DNA from: an uncultured Lachnospiraceae bacterium
Lineage (GTDB): Bacteria; Bacillota; Clostridia; Lachnospirales; Lachnospiraceae
Length of the DNA stretch: 49,138 bases
Assembly: GCA_910586125.1 (NCBI GenBank)
Contig: CAJUHP010000028.1
Coordinates: 1 to 49,138, forward strand
Reading direction: 5' to 3'
The stretch's first letter is position 1. Each line of letters starts with the position of its first letter. The notes beneath the pieces were generated by a model. That model saw only the letters and a list, made by a program, of their open reading frames with translations. It had not been told where the DNA came from and made no database searches. Positions 6,395 through 15,446 of the stretch are shown here, piece after piece. The translations under genes and the position numbers were made by a program.

Positions 6395-8317
6395 TCAAGC
6401 CCCTGCGGCCAGAACCATCCAATCCTCCATCTGCGCGCGCAGCACGTCAAAAGAACAGGCCCCGGTCTCCAGAATAAAAGCGTGAAATTCTCTGGCCTCA
6501 AAGACATCTCCCAGCCTTTTTTCGGCCTCATCCCGCAGCAGCTCCAGCTCCATGGCTCCGATGTAATAGCTGAGATAGCTGGCTGGGCAGGCGGCGACGG
6601 CATAATAGATCTGTTCCGCGGCAGATTCATCTAAATCCAGAATCCAGGTGTGCAGAAACTGGCTGGTCTGTGCCAGATCCCATCCGTTTAAATGAATGTT
6701 CATATCGCACAGGGCATAGAGAGCCAGCGTGGCCGATGCATTACAGATGAGAAACTCCTGCATTTCAGGGGAAAAACTATCCTCATAGCGGAATGCCTGT
6801 CGTTCGGCATAGGTGGCCCACCCCTCTGTAAAGCCCTTGAAATGCAGGAGGCTGCGCAGCGGGTCGCTCTGGCAGGAGGCGGAATAGACTGTCTGGTACA
6901 GATGGCCGGGATAACCCTCATGAGCCAGTGTTGTGTAGAGCCGGGATGGGTTGGTGGAGGAACGGTTGATATAGATACAATTTTCCTTGAGGGCATCAAG
7001 GGGCGGCACCAGATAGAAAGCCGGGCTTAAATGCTCCTCCAGGCATTCGGGGACATATTTAATCTGACAGGAAACATCGCAGAGCGCGGGAAAATCCTCC
7101 CGCATTTTGCTCTGCAGATCCATCAGGATCAGATCGGGTTCTTTCAGGGAAAAGGTCTGGTTCAACTGTGAACCGAGATCCGGCGTAGTCCGGTATAGCT
7201 GCGCCATCGTTCGGATGTCGTTGAAAAGCCTCTCGCCGGTCATCTGAATCAGCTCCTCCACAGAGCGGGACGACCCGGTCTGCGCGCGGACCAGCAGCCG
7301 ATAGTATTCGATTCCCTGCTCCAGATGGCAGAGTCCGCCGGAATTTTTGCCGCTTCCTCTGAGCGCTTCCAGTCCCTGGGCCAGTTTTTCGTAGGCGGGA
7401 ATGACGCAGTCAAGAATCACGTTTTGGTTCTCGCTCACATAGGCCAGGCAGTCTTCTTCAGAAAGCCAGTCCAGGCCGCTTACGGCCTGTTCAAACGTTT
7501 TCAGCATGTAGTTTTCTTTGGGATCGAGGCAGAAGTCCCGGCACTGGGCCAGGATCTGGTCCAGAACTGTATCGCACAAAAACAGCCCGGCGGCCGCTTT
7601 TTCTTGTTCAAATGCCAGGATCTCGTCGAAATACCTGGGAAGATCCCGGCATAGTTTTATATAGTCCTGGATATCCTGTTCCCGGCGGAAATGATATTCT
7701 GCCAGCAACACCGGAAGCTGTGCCTGCAGCCCGGTGGTTGGAGCCAAAGGCTCCCGGTAGAGGCCATAGGCGCTCATCTGCACGGTCAGTTGCAGAGACT
7801 CCGAGAGAATATCATAGGTCAGCTTCTGCTCCTCGGTCAGATTTTCACGGGGAATGGCCTGGAGCTGCTCCAGAAACTGCTCGGCCTCCTGTGCGTTATC
7901 CTTCGCATTTTGGGAGGAATAGCTGCCCAGAGTAACCGCATAGTCAGAGATACCGTAATCCTCTGGCGAAGCGATATGATAGTGCAGCGTGAGAGTATCA
8001 GAAACCGCGTCGGCAAGAAAGATTTCCTGCGTGAGAGCGGCGAAAGCCCGCTGGGAGGTATCGCCGGCCCGGTAAACTTCGTAGGACTGACGCAGAGAAG
8101 CCTCTGTTTTCGTCTTGTTTTCCGGAGAAGAATTTCCGGAGGAGGCGTGCGCGGTCTCCTGGGAGGAAGGTTCGCCAAAAACACCAGAAAGCGTACCGGC
8201 TTCACAGCCGGCGGAGCAGAGAGTCAGGCTGAGGACAAGGAAAAGAACAAGAATACGCCGGGCTGCCGTGTGGGAAAGATGACGGAAACGGGGAGCAAAA
8301 TAGTCGAAATCAAGCAT
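6395..8317 (-). CDS. DUF885 family lipoprotein, putative zinc metallopeptidase
   Basis: This 640-residue protein begins after AAAGGAGG. A basic N-terminus and hydrophobic stretch lead to the lipobox LCSAGC with Cys38, so it should be lipid-anchored outside the membrane after processing by Lgt and signal peptidase II. A Ser/Thr-rich linker (40-75) precedes the DUF885 domain. Residues 466-472 are HEGYPGH, the family's HExxH-like metal motif, here with the usual extended form. DUF885 proteins resemble M3/M32-type helical metallopeptidases, and the substrate is not known. It is divergent from trmO. Confidence 0.85.
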   Translation of the reverse strand: MLDFDYFAPRFRHLSHTAARRILVLFLVLSLTLCSAGCEAGTLSGVFGEPSSQETAHASSGNSSPENKTKTEASLRQSYEVYRAGDTSQRAFAALTQEIFLADAVSDTLTLHYHIASPEDYGISDYAVTLGSYSSQNAKDNAQEAEQFLEQLQAIPRENLTEEQKLTYDILSESLQLTVQMSAYGLYREPLAPTTGLQAQLPVLLAEYHFRREQDIQDYIKLCRDLPRYFDEILAFEQEKAAAGLFLCDTVLDQILAQCRDFCLDPKENYMLKTFEQAVSGLDWLSEEDCLAYVSENQNVILDCVIPAYEKLAQGLEALRGSGKNSGGLCHLEQGIEYYRLLVRAQTGSSRSVEELIQMTGERLFNDIRTMAQLYRTTPDLGSQLNQTFSLKEPDLILMDLQSKMREDFPALCDVSCQIKYVPECLEEHLSPAFYLVPPLDALKENCIYINRSSTNPSRLYTTLAHEGYPGHLYQTVYSASCQSDPLRSLLHFKGFTEGWATYAERQAFRYEDSFSPEMQEFLICNASATLALYALCDMNIHLNGWDLAQTSQFLHTWILDLDESAAEQIYYAVAACPASYLSYYIGAMELELLRDEAEKRLGDVFEAREFHAFILETGACSFDVLRAQMEDWMVLAAGA

Positions 8318-8386
8318 GGATAACCTCCTTTACGAGACAGTGTATGAAGAAACGGTCTTTGTCATACGCAAAGTTTCTGGAGAAGA

Positions 8387-8415
8387 TTGCAGGTTTCGAT
8401 GAAAATTGCTATAAT
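8387..8415 (+). promoter_or_regulatory. promoter of trmO and the following lipoprotein gene
   Basis: TTGCAG (8387-8392) and TATAAT (8410-8415) are 17 bp apart. The start near 8422 would give a leader of only about 13 nt that is almost entirely the ribosome site GAGGAGG. Confidence 0.75.
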
Positions 8416-8434
8416 GGATGCGAGGAGGCATGTT

Positions 8435-9130
8435 ATGAAAGTGATTGCCAAGATTCGCAGCGACTTTCCGGAGAAGTTCGGGATTCCCAGACAGAGCGGT
8501 CTGGTGGACTGTCTGCAGGCGTATGTGGTATTGGAACCGGAGTACCGCAATCCGGCGGTGTTTCGCGGTCTGGAGGGGTATTCGCATATCTGGCTGCTGT
8601 GGCAGTTTTCGGAGGCGGTGCGGGATACCTGGTCGCCTACTGTGCATCCGCCGCGTCTGGGCGGATGCCGCAAGATGGGAGTCTTTGCCACGCGTTCCCC
8701 GTTTCGGCCCAATCCCATCGGGCTGTCCTCCGTACGGCTTTTGGAGATCCAAAGCGATCCGGTCTTAGGTCCTGTGCTTGCGGTATCCGGAGCCGATCTG
8801 ATGAATGAAACGCCGATCTATGATATCAAGCCGTATCTGCCTTATACGGACAGCCATCCGGACGCGGCCGCTGGGTTTGCCGGCGAATATTTGGATTATG
8901 GTCTTGAAGTGCATGTTCCCAAGGAGTTGCTGGAACAGGTTTCGCCGGATAAGCGGGAAGCGCTGTTTGGCATTCTGTCCCAGGATCCGCGCCCTGCATA
9001 CCAGGACGATCCCGAACGAGTTTATGGCGTGGCTTTCGCCGGGCAGAATATTCGGTTTCGGGTCAGGGACGGCGTGCTCACGGTATGCAGCGTGGAGCAA
9101 TATGAGAGAAAAGGAGACGCAAAAGAATGA
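8435..9130 (+). CDS. trmO: tRNA (t6A37) N6-methyltransferase TrmO
   Basis: The 231-residue protein contains the TsaA/TrmO core: an early FPEKFGIPRQSG segment, HIWLLWQF, and the strongly conserved FATRSPFRPNPIGLSSVRLL followed by GADLMNETPIYDIKPYLPY. TrmO uses S-adenosylmethionine to methylate N6-threonylcarbamoyladenosine at position 37 of certain tRNAs. The C-terminal part (about residues 150-230) is the small extra domain found in full-length TrmO. The ATG at 8435 is chosen because GAGGAGG stands seven bases before it, whereas the upstream in-frame codons fall within the promoter. Its stop overlaps the next start (ATGA). Confidence 0.9.
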   Translation: MKVIAKIRSDFPEKFGIPRQSGLVDCLQAYVVLEPEYRNPAVFRGLEGYSHIWLLWQFSEAVRDTWSPTVHPPRLGGCRKMGVFATRSPFRPNPIGLSSVRLLEIQSDPVLGPVLAVSGADLMNETPIYDIKPYLPYTDSHPDAAAGFAGEYLDYGLEVHVPKELLEQVSPDKREALFGILSQDPRPAYQDDPERVYGVAFAGQNIRFRVRDGVLTVCSVEQYERKGDAKE

Positions 9131-10890
9131 AAAAGAGAGGGATGCCCGCCGTCTGGTGCCTGCTTGTGCTCGGCCTGCTCTTGGGCCTGGCCGGCTGCCA
9201 GAAGGAAGAACTTACATATGGACAGGAGTGCTGGAGCGCAGCGAAAAAAGAAAAGAGCCTGGAAGAATATGCAAAGCTGTACGCTCTGCAGCTTGACCGG
9301 GATGTCCTGGAGGCGGAAGCCGATTCACAGGAGCTGCCGTTAGCCAGGCTGTTTCAGATTACCGCGCTCTTGGGCGCGCAGGAATATCAGAGCCAGTGGC
9401 CGGGCGGCATCGCGCCGGACTGGAAAGATGGGATGTTTGAGGCGGATTTTCCGGAAACAGCGGTTTATGCCGACCGCCTTTTCGCGCAGATTGACACGGC
9501 TGGAGAAGCGTTTTGGGAGGCGTTTGAAGAGGCGTTTTATCCCTACGATTGTCTGTGGCCTGTTTTTGCGGCGGCGAAAGAATGGTCCGGCGACCGGCTT
9601 TTGAAGCTTTTGCAGGACATTCCCGAAGACAGCAGCTTTCAAAGCCAGTGGGAGGATACGATCGAGCGCTGGCTTGGTGGCAACCCGGCCAGAGCGGCGG
9701 CTGTGGGAGATGCGCTGATGGGAATCGGGTATTTTGACGATTGGAGCGCTACGGATTTCCGGGGAACATTTTACAGCAATTCGCTGCGGCCGTATCGGAT
9801 CCGGACAGAAACCATTGATGAGGCGATCGCGTACGCCAAATATGTGAAAAACACGCTGCACCCGCTCCAGGAGGCGATGGCCGGTGGGTCTTCCTGCATG
9901 GCAGAGTCGTCCTGGATGGATACGCCGTTTTATCAGACCGATCTGATGGTCACTCTGGGGGAAACGGTTTCTCTTAAGGAGGGAGCCGGTGAAGGGCAGC
10001 CGGAGGTCATCGAGACAGAAGGGAAGAAGGTTCTGGCTCTCTACCGAAATGTTCAGACAGAGGAGTTTAAAGATTCGCCGCCCCCGCTCCGGCTGATGGG
10101 CGATTTCCTGATGAGTCTGTCGCAGGAGGAGCGGCCGGGGACACAGAGCGAGGCGGATTATTATCTGGTGCTGACGCCGCATTATGAATATGGATATTAC
10201 TACCAGACGGCGGGAGGGAATGATTCCGCGATTCAGCAGGTCTATTCCAGCACGGCGGTATCTCTCTATGACGCAAAGAGCGGCGCCTTGCTGCGCCATC
10301 TGGGCAATGTGATGGAGGAGCCGTCCGATACGATTGTCGCCAGCTATGACGATCAGGGACTGCGGTATCCTGAAATTGTGACGGCAGATACTCTGATCTA
10401 TATGTACCGCCATGTAAACGAACCAGATGCGTATGCCGGCCTGGTGGACCAGACTGCCGGCCGCTCGGAGCTGGCCGCAGGAGAATCCATTATGCTGGGC
10501 GGCTGGGAGATCACCTACCACTCGGCGGAGACGACAGCGCTGGTGGAAGGCGATCTGAGCCAGTCAAAGCCCAAGGAGGGAAACCTGTTTGTGCAGGCGT
10601 TTTTCACGATTACAAACCATACCCCGGAGCGGGAAAATTTTATGCCTCTCATCAATTATGATGGAAAATCGCCGGAGGTGTATCTTTTGGATGCCGCGAG
10701 CGAGGAGGTCTATGTCAGCGAGGATATTCTTACCTACCGGAACGGCCTCTGCAATAAGGGCGTCGATCCGGAGACCTCGGCGGACGGCGAACTGTTTTTC
10801 CAGCTTCCTGAGGACGCCGCAGAAAATCGGGAAAATCTGTACATTGTCATCGTGCTGGGAAACCAGATGGTCTATTACCCTCTCGGATAG
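9127..10890 (+). CDS. large lipoprotein of unknown function
   Basis: The 587-residue protein opens with a signal sequence and the lipobox GLAGC (Cys24). The body is acidic and rich in aromatic residues, with no recognised enzymatic motif. The last 130 residues (ESIMLGGWEITYH, FVQAFFTITNHTPE, YLLDAASEEVY, ELFFQLPEDA, IVIVLGN) alternate in a beta pattern that resembles DUF4352-type immunoglobulin-like domains of secreted Firmicute lipoproteins. It is translationally coupled to trmO by a 4-base overlap, although no functional link is known. The convergent metal ATPase gene ends 11 bp downstream. Function is not assigned. Confidence 0.8.
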   Translation: MKKRGMPAVWCLLVLGLLLGLAGCQKEELTYGQECWSAAKKEKSLEEYAKLYALQLDRDVLEAEADSQELPLARLFQITALLGAQEYQSQWPGGIAPDWKDGMFEADFPETAVYADRLFAQIDTAGEAFWEAFEEAFYPYDCLWPVFAAAKEWSGDRLLKLLQDIPEDSSFQSQWEDTIERWLGGNPARAAAVGDALMGIGYFDDWSATDFRGTFYSNSLRPYRIRTETIDEAIAYAKYVKNTLHPLQEAMAGGSSCMAESSWMDTPFYQTDLMVTLGETVSLKEGAGEGQPEVIETEGKKVLALYRNVQTEEFKDSPPPLRLMGDFLMSLSQEERPGTQSEADYYLVLTPHYEYGYYYQTAGGNDSAIQQVYSSTAVSLYDAKSGALLRHLGNVMEEPSDTIVASYDDQGLRYPEIVTADTLIYMYRHVNEPDAYAGLVDQTAGRSELAAGESIMLGGWEITYHSAETTALVEGDLSQSKPKEGNLFVQAFFTITNHTPERENFMPLINYDGKSPEVYLLDAASEEVYVSEDILTYRNGLCNKGVDPETSADGELFFQLPEDAAENRENLYIVIVLGNQMVYYPLG

Positions 10891-10901
10891 TACCGTCTGC
10901 C

Positions 10902-12764
10902 TTACGCCTGCTTTTTTGCGGCCCGCAGCGTTCGTGTGGCGTTGAGAACGGCCAGCACCATAACGCCCACGTCGGCAAAGATAGCGGCCTGCATGCCCGC
11001 CCGGCCGGCTGCGCCCAGAATCAGGCAGAGCGCCTTGACACCCAGGGCAAAGACGATGTTCTGGCGGACGATGCGCAGGCATTTGCGGGAAATACTCATG
11101 GCAAGGGATATCTTGGCCGGGTCGTCGTCCATCAGCACGATGTCAGCGGCTTCGATGGCGGCGTCGCTTCCCATGGCGCCCATGGCAATGCCGATATCGG
11201 CCCGCGACAGAACGGGCGCATCGTTGATGCCGTCACCGACAAAGGCCAGAGTGCTGCGGGGATCCTTCTGCGACAGAAGGCGCTCGACCTGCGTGACCTT
11301 GTCAGCGGGAAGCAGTTCACTGTGGATCTCGTCGATGCCGAGTTCCCGCCCTACGGCGTCGGCGGCCGCGGCCGCGTCTCCCGTCAGCATGACAGTGCGT
11401 ACGCCCTGGGAGCGAAGCTCGCGGATGGCTTTGGCAGCCGTCGGCTTTGGCTGGTCGCTTATGCGGATGGAACCGGCAAAGCGTCCGTCCACGGCCACAT
11501 AGACGACGGTGCCTGGCTTTTCATTGGGGACATAGGAGACACCGAGGCGCTCCATCAGCTTGGCATTGCCGGCGGCAACCGCCCGCCCGTCCACCTGCGC
11601 GGTGACGCCGTGGCCTGCGATTTCCTCCACGTCTTTGGCGTGGGAGGAATCCAGCTTCTCTCCGGCGGCTTCCCGCAGGCTTTTGCTGATGGGATGGCTG
11701 GAATAGCTTTCGGCCAATGCGGCAAATGTCAGCAGGTCGCTGGATGTCATACCGGGAGCGGGCAGCGTTTCGGATACGGCGAAAACGCCCTGTGTCAGCG
11801 TGCCGGTTTTGTCGAATACAATCGTTTTGGTTTCGGCTAACGCTTCCAGATAGTTGCCGCCCTTGACCAGAATGCCGGCGCGGCTGGCGCCACCAATCCC
11901 GCCGAAGAAAGACAGGGGGATGCTGATGACGAGCGCGCAGGGGCAGCTAATCACCAGAAAAGTCAGCGCCCGGCTTACCCAGACGGAAAAGTTCCCCGCA
12001 AACAGAGGCGGTACAAAGGCGAGCAGGGCCGCGCCGATGCACACAGCCGGCGTATAGTAGTGGGCGAACTTGGTGATGAAATTCTCGGCGCGCGCCTTTT
12101 TTAAGCTGGAGTTTTCCACGAGATCCAAAATCTTGCTGACCGTGGATTCCCCGAAGGGCCGCTTGACTTGTACCCGCAGCAGCCCGGACGTATTGACGCA
12201 GCCGCTGATGATATCGTCGCCGGGGCCGGCTTCTCTCGGCAGGCTTTCGCCGGTGAGAGCGCTGGTATTGAGAGCGGAGCGGCCCTCGAGAATGACGCCG
12301 TCCAGGGGGACCCTCTCGCCGGGCCGGATGACGATGACATCGCCCACGGCCACCTCATCCGGGTCAACCTGCTTTAGCTCTCCGTCCTGTTCGATATTGG
12401 CATAGTCGGGGCGGATATCCATCAGCGAGGCGATATTTTTGCGGCTCTTTCCCACGGCATAGCTCTGGAATAATTCTCCGATCTGATAAAACAGCATGAC
12501 CTCCACGCCCTCTGCATATTCGCCCAGAATCATGGCGCCTACCGTGGCGACCGCCATAAGGAAATTTTCATCAAAGATTTCCCCGTGGAGGATTCCCATG
12601 ACCGCCTTCCGCAGAATGTCATAGCCGATAAGCAGATAAGGGACAAGGTAGCAGGCCAGCCGAATCCATCCGCTCTCCGGCACAAAGGGAGCGAACAGGA
12701 GTAAGGCGGTGCAGGCGGCGGATAAAATAATTCGGATCAATACTTTTTTCTGTTTCTTTGTCAT
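10902..12764 (-). CDS. cadA: Zn/Cd/Pb-type P1B ATPase exporter
   Basis: This 620-residue heavy-metal P-type ATPase has membrane pairs at its start, the actuator motif TGES, the membrane metal site SCPCAL, the phosphorylation motif DKTGTLT, the HP motif SSHPIS, GDGINDAP, and the final-helix Asp in FADVGVMVLAVLNATR. CPC plus that Asp point to the zinc/cadmium/lead class. It lacks the usual N-terminal HMA domain, which is instead encoded as a separate 71-residue protein just upstream. ATG at 12764 is preferred, with GGAGG nine bases before it. It is the last gene of an ArsR-HMA-ATPase operon under the SmtB-type repressor. cadA or zntA would both be defensible names. Confidence 0.9.
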   Translation of the reverse strand: MTKKQKKVLIRIILSAACTALLLFAPFVPESGWIRLACYLVPYLLIGYDILRKAVMGILHGEIFDENFLMAVATVGAMILGEYAEGVEVMLFYQIGELFQSYAVGKSRKNIASLMDIRPDYANIEQDGELKQVDPDEVAVGDVIVIRPGERVPLDGVILEGRSALNTSALTGESLPREAGPGDDIISGCVNTSGLLRVQVKRPFGESTVSKILDLVENSSLKKARAENFITKFAHYYTPAVCIGAALLAFVPPLFAGNFSVWVSRALTFLVISCPCALVISIPLSFFGGIGGASRAGILVKGGNYLEALAETKTIVFDKTGTLTQGVFAVSETLPAPGMTSSDLLTFAALAESYSSHPISKSLREAAGEKLDSSHAKDVEEIAGHGVTAQVDGRAVAAGNAKLMERLGVSYVPNEKPGTVVYVAVDGRFAGSIRISDQPKPTAAKAIRELRSQGVRTVMLTGDAAAAADAVGRELGIDEIHSELLPADKVTQVERLLSQKDPRSTLAFVGDGINDAPVLSRADIGIAMGAMGSDAAIEAADIVLMDDDPAKISLAMSISRKCLRIVRQNIVFALGVKALCLILGAAGRAGMQAAIFADVGVMVLAVLNATRTLRAAKKQA

Positions 12765-12783
12765 GAGAGGCAACCTCCGGGTT

Positions 12784-12999
12784 TTACAGATAGATCTCGC
12801 AGTCCGGTTCCACTTTCTTGCAGACTTTTACGACTTCCTTCATAATGGCGTCAAAGCGCTCGTCATCGGCCTCGATCACCATCTTCTGCGCCATGAAACT
12901 GATGGAGACGTTTTTGACACCGTCCACTTTCTTGGCGGCCTCTTCCATTTTGGCGGCGCAGTTGGCGCAGTCCACTTCCATTTTGAATTTCTTCTGCAT
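12784..12999 (-). CDS. stand-alone heavy-metal-associated (HMA) domain protein
   Basis: Seventy-one residues form a single ferredoxin-like HMA fold: a strand, the metal loop EVDCANCAAK, helix, GVKNVSISF strand, and a C-terminal VEPDCEIYL. The DCxNC form with an Asp before the first Cys is typical of Zn/Cd-type domains, whereas copper chaperones normally have MxCxxC. It probably passes metal to, or regulates, the ATPase encoded 19 bp downstream, which lacks this domain. AAGGGG is placed correctly before the ATG. Confidence 0.85.
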   Translation of the reverse strand: MQKKFKMEVDCANCAAKMEEAAKKVDGVKNVSISFMAQKMVIEADDERFDAIMKEVVKVCKKVEPDCEIYL

Positions 13000-13046
13000 T
13001 GTAAAATCCCCTTTCTTTTTCGTTTTTTGCGTGAGTTTTGCCGGGT

Positions 13047-13376
13047 TTACTCAGCGATATGCTCCATGCCCAGGGAGATCATGGAACGTACATGATCGTC
13101 GTCGAGGGAATAGTAGACCGTCTTGCCTTCCCGGCGGAATTTTGCCAGCTTGCTGCTTTTGAGAATGCGAAGCTGATGACTCACAGCGGAGGGCGTCATA
13201 TTCAGGCACTGGGCGATATCGTTGACGCACAGCTCGCTCTCAAACAGAACATACAGAATCTTGACGCGGGTGGTGTCACCGAAGACCTTAAACAGTTCGG
13301 CCAAGTCGTACAGCACTTCGTCATCTGGCAGTTCCTGGCGGATTTTCTCGGTGATATTCTCGGATGCCGGTGTCAT
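13047..13376 (-). CDS. ArsR/SmtB-family metal-sensing repressor
   Basis: The 109-residue winged-helix protein has LFKVFGDTTRVKILYVL, the recognition helix tract LNMTPSAVSHQLRIL, and the wing FRREGKTVYYSL. The last helix, DDDHVRSMISLGMEHIAE, supplies the Asp-x-His ... His-x-x-Glu set of the alpha-5 zinc site of SmtB/CzrA. ELCVNDIA resembles the alpha-3 Cys region of CadC-type sensors. Zinc or cadmium binding should release DNA. ATG at 13376 is chosen because AAAGGAGGAG stands upstream of it. The first gene of the efflux operon, it should repress itself through the operator at 13400-13427. Confidence 0.9.
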   Translation of the reverse strand: MTPASENITEKIRQELPDDEVLYDLAELFKVFGDTTRVKILYVLFESELCVNDIAQCLNMTPSAVSHQLRILKSSKLAKFRREGKTVYYSLDDDHVRSMISLGMEHIAE

Positions 13377-13399
13377 GATGGCTCTCCTCCTTTCATGTA

Positions 13400-13457
13400 T
13401 GAACATTTGAATGATTGTTCATATAATAAGTATAAGATTTCCCTCCTGAATTGTCAA
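13400..13457 (-). promoter_or_regulatory. promoter and SmtB-like operator of the metal efflux operon
   Basis: On the minus strand TTGACA (13452-13457) and TATACT (13429-13434) have a 17-bp spacer. Immediately downstream is TATGAACAATCATTCAAATG, close to the SmtB/CzrA consensus TGAACAnnTATTCA. It lies within the wider dyad TGAACA...TGTTCA (13400-13421). Confidence 0.82.
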
Positions 13458-13532
13458 GAGGGAAATTTCTTTTTTTGAAAATCGGGACGCCGTATCTCTC
13501 AAACCGGAATGCATATCCCACGAAAAGCAGAT

Positions 13533-14075
13533 TTAGATTTCTTCATAATGGTCGTCATCCTCATCCACCGGCTGCCAGGCCATGCCAAAATCGACATCTT
13601 TAAACAGCGCAGTCAGCCCAGTGATCTGCTTTAGGCGCAGGATTTCATCCTTATCCATGCCCAGGTGTTTGGAGATCCAGGAATCCGAGCGGCCCAGCTC
13701 GTGGAGTTCCGCAATGATGTTGCTCATCAGATCCACGTTGTGAGAGCCGCGGGCCCGGTTGTGGCGGATGGTGCTGGCCATGCGGCAGTCGAGAGGCTTG
13801 TCGATAACGGAAACGGGCAGGCGTCCGCCTTCCCGTTTATAGATGTCCGGATGGTCCAGCATGATCCGGTAGCGGTGAAAGCCATCGACAATGATATACT
13901 GGTCCTGTTCTTTGTCGTGGTAGCAGACGATCGGCATGGTATAGCCGTCCTCCTGGATGCTGTCGTAGAGCAGCTTCATCTCCGGAGGCGCTACGGCGTT
14001 GGGATTGTAGGCATTGGGGACAATCTTTTCTATTGGTATGGAAACAATGTGATATACGGGGCTTTGGTCAGGCAT
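13533..14075 (-). CDS. ibrB: IbrB-like ParB-domain protein
   Basis: The 180-residue protein starts with a ParB/sulfiredoxin-like domain: IPIEKIVPNAYNPN, LLYDSIQEDGYTMPIV and the core VDGFHRYRIM. A conserved RMASTIRHNRARGSH tract and a helix-turn-helix (WISKHLGMDKDEILRLKQI) follow, then an acidic tail. It is paired two bases downstream of the IbrA-like gene. IbrA and IbrB were described in E. coli as activators of eib genes, but the domain pair is far wider and often phage-borne. ParB/Srx-fold proteins can bind DNA, hydrolyse nucleotides or act on nucleic acids. A joint role with IbrA in nucleic-acid chemistry or regulation is inference. Confidence 0.85.
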   Translation of the reverse strand: MPDQSPVYHIVSIPIEKIVPNAYNPNAVAPPEMKLLYDSIQEDGYTMPIVCYHDKEQDQYIIVDGFHRYRIMLDHPDIYKREGGRLPVSVIDKPLDCRMASTIRHNRARGSHNVDLMSNIIAELHELGRSDSWISKHLGMDKDEILRLKQITGLTALFKDVDFGMAWQPVDEDDDHYEEI

Positions 14076-14077
14076 GT

Positions 14078-15400
14078 CTATTCTCCTATGTGGCTGTATT
14101 TCTGTTTCAGGATATCAATGTTGCGTTTCTGTTCGCGGGTCAGTCCAAAACCCATAAACCGGCAGAGGTGGTCGTTTTTCAGGATGCAGAAGCACATGCG
14201 CTTCCAACTGGGAATGTCCTTGGTGGATTTGATGTCATCGGTGTGATCGGGAATCCTGCCGATAAAGATGATCCGAGAATTTTTTCCGATCGTATAGTTG
14301 GAGACACCGTTGCGCCGGATATGATAACCGTGTTCCTCCAGCTCCCGGATGGTCTCCTCCTCCAGTCCGCCGCCGGTCGTGTGCCAGAAATGGATGGAGG
14401 TATTGAATTTTTTTGCATAGTTTTTCCGCAGTCTGGGCGGCAGCGTATCCAACAGAAAGCGGGTATAGCTCTCCCAGGTATGCCCCTGGGGCAGCGTGAC
14501 GTTTTTGTAGCCCATGACTTTGGTCCGGCAGTATATGGCGCCAAAATTCGCGCCGCGCACACGCCCGACGAGGCGAATCCAGATAGCGGGGTCAATCACG
14601 CGGTACAGATTGAGGCTGTCCTTGGCATAGTCGTTGAAAGGGGAGGCAACCCGCATCTGGGAGGGAGACAGCCCCGCCATATAATACAAATCGTACAGCC
14701 GGTTATAGTCGTAGTGAAACAGGCTGACGGCGTGCCAGATATCGGATGTGCTCCAGTCGTACAGGGGAGAGGCGCACCAGACATCCTTAAACTGACGGCT
14801 GATATAACACTGTTCTTTGTAGCCGTATTTTTTATTGATAAAACCACTGTAGCGCTGCAGGGATTCGTCAGCCCGCATTCCCAGGAGGCATACGGTTTTT
14901 TTGCTGTTGTGGGAGAGGCGGTACCAGCGGCCGAACTGTTTGGCCAGATCCTCCTGATGCATTCGGTAGCGGTAGGTGGTCATGGGATTATTTTCCAGGT
15001 GAATGACATAAGGATGGCAGGGCATGGGGCGCACCCAAGCCTCTTTCTTTGTCTCGTCCCAGGGATACCAGTACATCTCATAGCTGCTCAGGGCCGTGCG
15101 GGTAGCCATGGGCAGGCATACCCAGTACAGTTCGGTGTGCGGAAGTTTTTCCAAGCGGGCAAAGGTTCGCTCTACATACTCGGTTGTGACGGTATACTGG
15201 GCTTCAAAGTCCTGATGAAATACGCCGACGGTTTTTTGGGGATAGAAGCGGTCTCGAAATTCCAGCGTCAGATTCAGCAAAAGCCCGCTGTCTTTACCGC
15301 CTGAGAACGATACATAGATATTGTCAAATTCTTCAAAAAGAAAATGAAGCCGCTCCTGCAGGGCGCCGTATACATTTTGTCTGTTGTATTGTCGTTTCAC
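14078..15400 (-). CDS. ibrA: IbrA-like PAPS-reductase-family protein (DUF3440)
   Basis: This 440-residue protein carries the ATP-pyrophosphatase P-loop SGGKDS at residues 33-38 (IYVSFSGGKDSGLLLNL). Other conserved tracts are GVFHQDFEAQY, LGMRADESLQR, CASPLYDWSTSDIWHAV, MRVASPFNDYAKDSL and a C-terminal basic region. The LGxRxxES and PlyDWsxxDiW tracts are those of 3'-phosphoadenylylsulfate reductase relatives. It lacks the C-terminal Cys of true PAPS reductase and no sulfate assimilation genes are adjacent, so sulfate reduction is unlikely. The start is GTG at 15400 behind AGGAG. It forms a two-gene operon with ibrB and has its own promoter. Confidence 0.87.
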   Translation of the reverse strand: MKRQYNRQNVYGALQERLHFLFEEFDNIYVSFSGGKDSGLLLNLTLEFRDRFYPQKTVGVFHQDFEAQYTVTTEYVERTFARLEKLPHTELYWVCLPMATRTALSSYEMYWYPWDETKKEAWVRPMPCHPYVIHLENNPMTTYRYRMHQEDLAKQFGRWYRLSHNSKKTVCLLGMRADESLQRYSGFINKKYGYKEQCYISRQFKDVWCASPLYDWSTSDIWHAVSLFHYDYNRLYDLYYMAGLSPSQMRVASPFNDYAKDSLNLYRVIDPAIWIRLVGRVRGANFGAIYCRTKVMGYKNVTLPQGHTWESYTRFLLDTLPPRLRKNYAKKFNTSIHFWHTTGGGLEEETIRELEEHGYHIRRNGVSNYTIGKNSRIIFIGRIPDHTDDIKSTKDIPSWKRMCFCILKNDHLCRFMGFGLTREQKRNIDILKQKYSHIGE

Positions 15401-15446
15401 TTATGCATTCTCCTGCAATAAAAGAGAAATTTTTGGTAACAATTTC

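Noticed and set aside
9340..10521. 393-codon open frame opposite the large lipoprotein
   Set aside because: Antisense to a gene with ribosome site, signal peptide and lipobox; composition is shadow-like.
14033..15304. Long open frame on the plus strand opposite ibrA (about 420 codons)
   Set aside because: It has no ribosome site, and its residue pattern is that of an antisense shadow. The minus-strand frame has clear PP-loop family motifs.
14078..15400. True PAPS reductase (sulfate assimilation)
   Set aside because: The C-terminal catalytic Cys motif is missing, it is paired with a ParB-fold gene, and no other sulfate-assimilation genes are nearby.
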